Assembly: GCA_002429115.1 (NCBI GenBank)
Contig: DIYS01000136.1
Location: forward strand, 1 to 44,882
Direction: 5' to 3'
From: Saccharicrinis sp. UBA6048
Lineage (GTDB): Bacteria > Bacteroidota > Bacteroidia > Bacteroidales > Marinilabiliaceae
DNA length: 44,882 bases
Part shown: one piece after another, positions 43,080 through 44,882 of the stretch
Numbering within the stretch: the stretch's first letter is position 1
How the letters are laid out: each line of letters starts with the position of its first letter
Notes under the pieces: generated by a model
The model's database searches: none
What the model saw: only the letters and a program-made list of their open reading frames with translations
What the model was told of the DNA's origin: nothing
Position numbers and translations under genes: made by a program

Positions 43080-43409
43080 ATGAAAAAGAAATATCTGGTG
43101 CTGGAGTGTCAACAAAAGATACAGAGCATAAAGCTCAAGCACATCTGTTACCTGCATTATCAGGATGGTAGCATCACCATTCATCTCCGCGACAATAGTA
43201 AAATTCTACATTGCGAGTCCTTAAAAAATATTGAACAGCAGTTGTCTGATCGTTTTGTGCGTATTAACCGTAATATTATTATCAATCTCAAATATTCGAC
43301 AGCCTATTTTAAGGCATCGGGCAAAGTAAGTCTTACCAGTGGCGTTCAATTTTCTATTACAAGGCGCAATCTTCCCGAATTTTTAAAGCAACTGAAGCCC
43401 GCATTGTAA
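43080..43409 (+). CDS. Stand-alone LytTR DNA-binding protein
   Basis: 109 residues, nearly all one LytTR domain: IKLKHICYLHYQDGSITIHL at the start, LHCESLKNIEQQLSDRFVRI in the middle, RNIIINLKYSTAYFKASGKV and FSITRRNLPEFLKQL at the end. LytTR domains bind two 9-bp direct repeats about 12 bp apart. There is no receiver, transmembrane or other sensing domain, so activity must be set by its amount or by a partner. It precedes a 21-bp tandem array and a helical protein on the same strand. Confidence 0.9.
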   Translation: MKKKYLVLECQQKIQSIKLKHICYLHYQDGSITIHLRDNSKILHCESLKNIEQQLSDRFVRINRNIIINLKYSTAYFKASGKVSLTSGVQFSITRRNLPEFLKQLKPAL

Positions 43410-43439
43410 CCACTTATCCATAGCTATGGTACCACTTAT

Positions 43440-43838
43440 GTGGTAATTGTTGCTGCTTATATAGTTTTTTATACCACTTGTCAGGGCTTATGTAAGAGAG
43501 TGTTATTTTCATACAATCTTAATTTGAAAAACAGCATTCACTTGATCAGCATCGTTTATAATAATCTTTCAACGCTCAATTACTTGACTGACCATTCCAT
43601 TAAGCTCAACCACGCTTTTAATAGATCTAGCTTCATACCCAAGGAGCCTTTGGTACCAGCCAAGGAGTCGATTTCCCCGTTTAAGGAATCCTCCGTACCA
43701 CATAAGGAGCCAATCTCCCCATTCAAGGAGTGCATGGTGCCGTCTAAGGAGTCGATGGAACCTGCTAAGGAGCCTTTGGTACCGGTTAAGGAGCGTGTTG
43801 TCCCGATCAAGGATTGTATGGTAACCAATTGTCAGTAA
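43440..43838 (+). CDS. Repetitive frame over the 21-bp array, coding status doubtful
   Basis: A plus-strand frame of 132 codons can start only at a GTG (43440). Its C-terminal half is nine heptads of the form P-x-K-E-x-x-x, for example VPAKESISPFKE. The opposite strand also has an open frame (43580-43828, TTG start) with heptads S-L-x-G-T-x-x. Neither has an ATG and no family is recognised. All Lys codons in the repeats are AAG, so the DNA sequence rather than the protein may be what is conserved. Confidence 0.22.
   Translation: MVIVAAYIVFYTTCQGLCKRVLFSYNLNLKNSIHLISIVYNNLSTLNYLTDHSIKLNHAFNRSSFIPKEPLVPAKESISPFKESSVPHKEPISPFKECMVPSKESMEPAKEPLVPVKERVVPIKDCMVTNCQ
43641..43829. repeat. Nine-unit 21-bp tandem repeat array
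   Basis: Units begin at 43641, 43662, 43683, 43704, 43725, 43746, 43767, 43788 and 43809. All nine start AAGGA (seven with AAGGAG), all are preceded by a pyrimidine, and a CC dinucleotide recurs near position 16-17. Period is exactly 21, two turns of B-DNA. It lies between the LytTR gene and the helical protein gene, ending 41 bp before the latter's ATG. Confidence 0.95.
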
Positions 43839-43870
43839 TAATTTTATTTATAACCCTTTAAAACAGTATT

Positions 43871-44530
43871 ATGGCAACAAAATTATTTATTTCAGAATCA
43901 AAGTTTTTAGAAAACACACGTACCGCCATCACCAATGCCGAAACAAATCCAGCAATTAAAGCAGCTTTGGCCGATTATGGAATGGGGGACGAGCAAGTGG
44001 CCGTAGGCCGACAAGTTTACAATGCCACCCAAAGCATTTGGGACAAGAACATAAAAGAAGATAAAGAATCAACAGAGGCCTCATTGGTATACTCAACAAC
44101 TTTTAACGAGTTGCGGGCAAAGTTTAAGGTGCACCGCGATAAAGCATTGATTTTCTTTAAGTACCAACCCGAAGTTTTAGTGAAATTAGGAGCAAAGGGG
44201 CGCTTTCCCCGCAAGTACAACGATTTCTTTGATAAAGTTCGCTTGTTTTATACAACCATTAAAAACGATTCGGCCTTGCAGCTTGAAATGGATAAGATCA
44301 AACTCACCGCTGCCATCGTTGATGAATGTCTGGCTTTGCTTGAAGAACTTTTAGTAAAGCGTTCCCATTTCGACAAAGAATTAGCCGAATCGCAGGATAT
44401 GACTGAAAATAAGAATGCAGCACTACTCGCACTAAAAGAATGGATGGACGAATTTTACACAATTGCCAAAGTCGCCCTATACGAACAACCACAACTGCTC
44501 GAAGCCCTTGGCGTATTTGTACGTAGTTAA
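43871..44530 (+). CDS. Uncharacterised helical protein
   Basis: 219 residues, family not recognised. Almost wholly alpha-helical and charged: KFLENTRTAITNAETNPAIK near 12-31, FNELRAKFKVHRDKALIFFK near 79-98, KLTAAIVDECLALLEELLVK near 143-162 and a Leu-rich C-terminus. No signal peptide or membrane helix, so probably cytoplasmic. It follows the 21-bp array by 41 bp and ends with a strong terminator. It may be the output gene of the LytTR regulator, by position only. Confidence 0.75.
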   Translation: MATKLFISESKFLENTRTAITNAETNPAIKAALADYGMGDEQVAVGRQVYNATQSIWDKNIKEDKESTEASLVYSTTFNELRAKFKVHRDKALIFFKYQPEVLVKLGAKGRFPRKYNDFFDKVRLFYTTIKNDSALQLEMDKIKLTAAIVDECLALLEELLVKRSHFDKELAESQDMTENKNAALLALKEWMDEFYTIAKVALYEQPQLLEALGVFVRS

Positions 44531-44555
44531 TACCCGTTGTTATTTCATATATTCT

Positions 44556-44591
44556 AAACCTGTCAGGATTCAAAATTCTGACAGGTTTTTT
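44556..44591 (+). terminator. Intrinsic terminator after the helical protein
   Basis: AAACCTGTCAG (44556-44566) with CTGACAGGTTT (44578-44588), 11-base loop, then T's to 44591. It lies 25 bp past the stop. Confidence 0.9.
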
Positions 44592-44882
44592 GTAAACGCC
44601 TGATTGATTGGAAGGAGAGGTACAATAAAGGTGCAAACTATTAAAATAATTCACAGTTTATTGAACAGACCCTCGTCGATAAACCCATTCTTATAGTTTA
44701 ATCAATTCCCAATTAACGGGCGACAATTCCGCAATTCGACAATTCCACAAATCATCAGTTCAACAATTCAGCGATTTGACGGATCGACAAATAAACATTT
44801 CAACCCTTCAACTCCTCAACAATTCAACTTAAAACCTTAAACCCAGAACCCAGAACTCAAAACCCCAAACCCCAAACCCCAA
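44592..44882. other. Low-complexity gene-free tail
   Basis: 291 bp. From about 44725 it is built of CAATTC/CAACAATTC words, then of near G-free runs such as CCCAGAA and CCCCAAA (44857-44882). Strong strand asymmetry and no coding frame. The last 25 bases are repeats of CCCCAAA. Confidence 0.6.

Noticed and set aside
43580..43828. Minus-strand frame of S-L-x-G-T heptads as a separate gene
   Set aside because: Only a TTG start, overlaps an equally open plus-strand frame; kept as a repeat feature rather than a gene.

Overview
The window reads as a chromosomal segment of a member of the Bacteroidota, most likely the Bacteroidales/Marinilabiliales. Evidence: a type IX secretion protein (PorQ); the lineage-typical gene strings ftsX-DUF3098-uppP-truB-queA and purH-mreB-mreC-mreD-pbp2-rodA; promoters of the TAnnTTTG (-7) class; few Shine-Dalgarno sites; and an AT-leaning composition. 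Species-level placement is inference. No tRNA, rRNA, CRISPR array or complete insertion sequence was recognised.

Region by region. (1) 1-6.9 kb: the start of an anti-sigma-like gene (cut by the left edge) with its ECF sigma factor, a hairpin-bearing tandem repeat, acylphosphatase, an AspT/YidE-type transporter, a secreted outer-membrane barrel protein, an APS/PAPS reductase, a phosphofructokinase with unusual donor-site residues, and a tandem-domain universal stress protein. (2) 7-10.9 kb: the ftsX-DUF3098-uppP-truB-queA operon (cell division, undecaprenyl phosphate recycling, tRNA modification). (3) 11-16.6 kb: a five-gene surface-glycan cluster (flippase, radical SAM enzyme, pyruvyl-transferase-like protein, two glycosyltransferases) with 4-bp overlaps. 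(4) 17-28.7 kb: mixed housekeeping and accessory genes (Pif1-like helicase, two YkgJ cysteine-cluster proteins, GtrA, NADH dehydrogenase II, PorQ, EamA transporter, pentapeptide protein, KamA-type radical SAM enzyme with a short upstream leader ORF). (5) 29-36.4 kb: the rod-shape operon headed by purH, with a palindromic repeat between mreB and mreC. (6) 36.4-37.6 kb: about 1.2 kb without genes, filled with several repeat families. (7) 37.6-39.7 kb: a YiiX-type papain-fold hydrolase in tight linkage with an orphan membrane histidine kinase. (8) 39.9-42.9 kb: an accessory restriction-modification island: Eco47II-like endonuclease, a convergent C5-cytosine methyltransferase fused to a MerR-like DNA-binding domain, and a divergent Vsr repair endonuclease; an inverted repeat overlaps the likely methyltransferase start site. 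(9) 43-44.6 kb: a stand-alone LytTR DNA-binding protein, a nine-unit 21-bp tandem array, and an unrecognised helical protein ending in a strong terminator.

The most intriguing unexplained locus is the LytTR / 21-bp array / helical-protein unit. The array period of two DNA helical turns equals the spacing of LytTR half-sites, so the array may be a multi-site target for the neighbouring regulator; it is also open in one frame on each strand without an ATG start, so its coding status is unresolved. Next come the methyltransferase operator candidate and the structured repeats near 1 kb.
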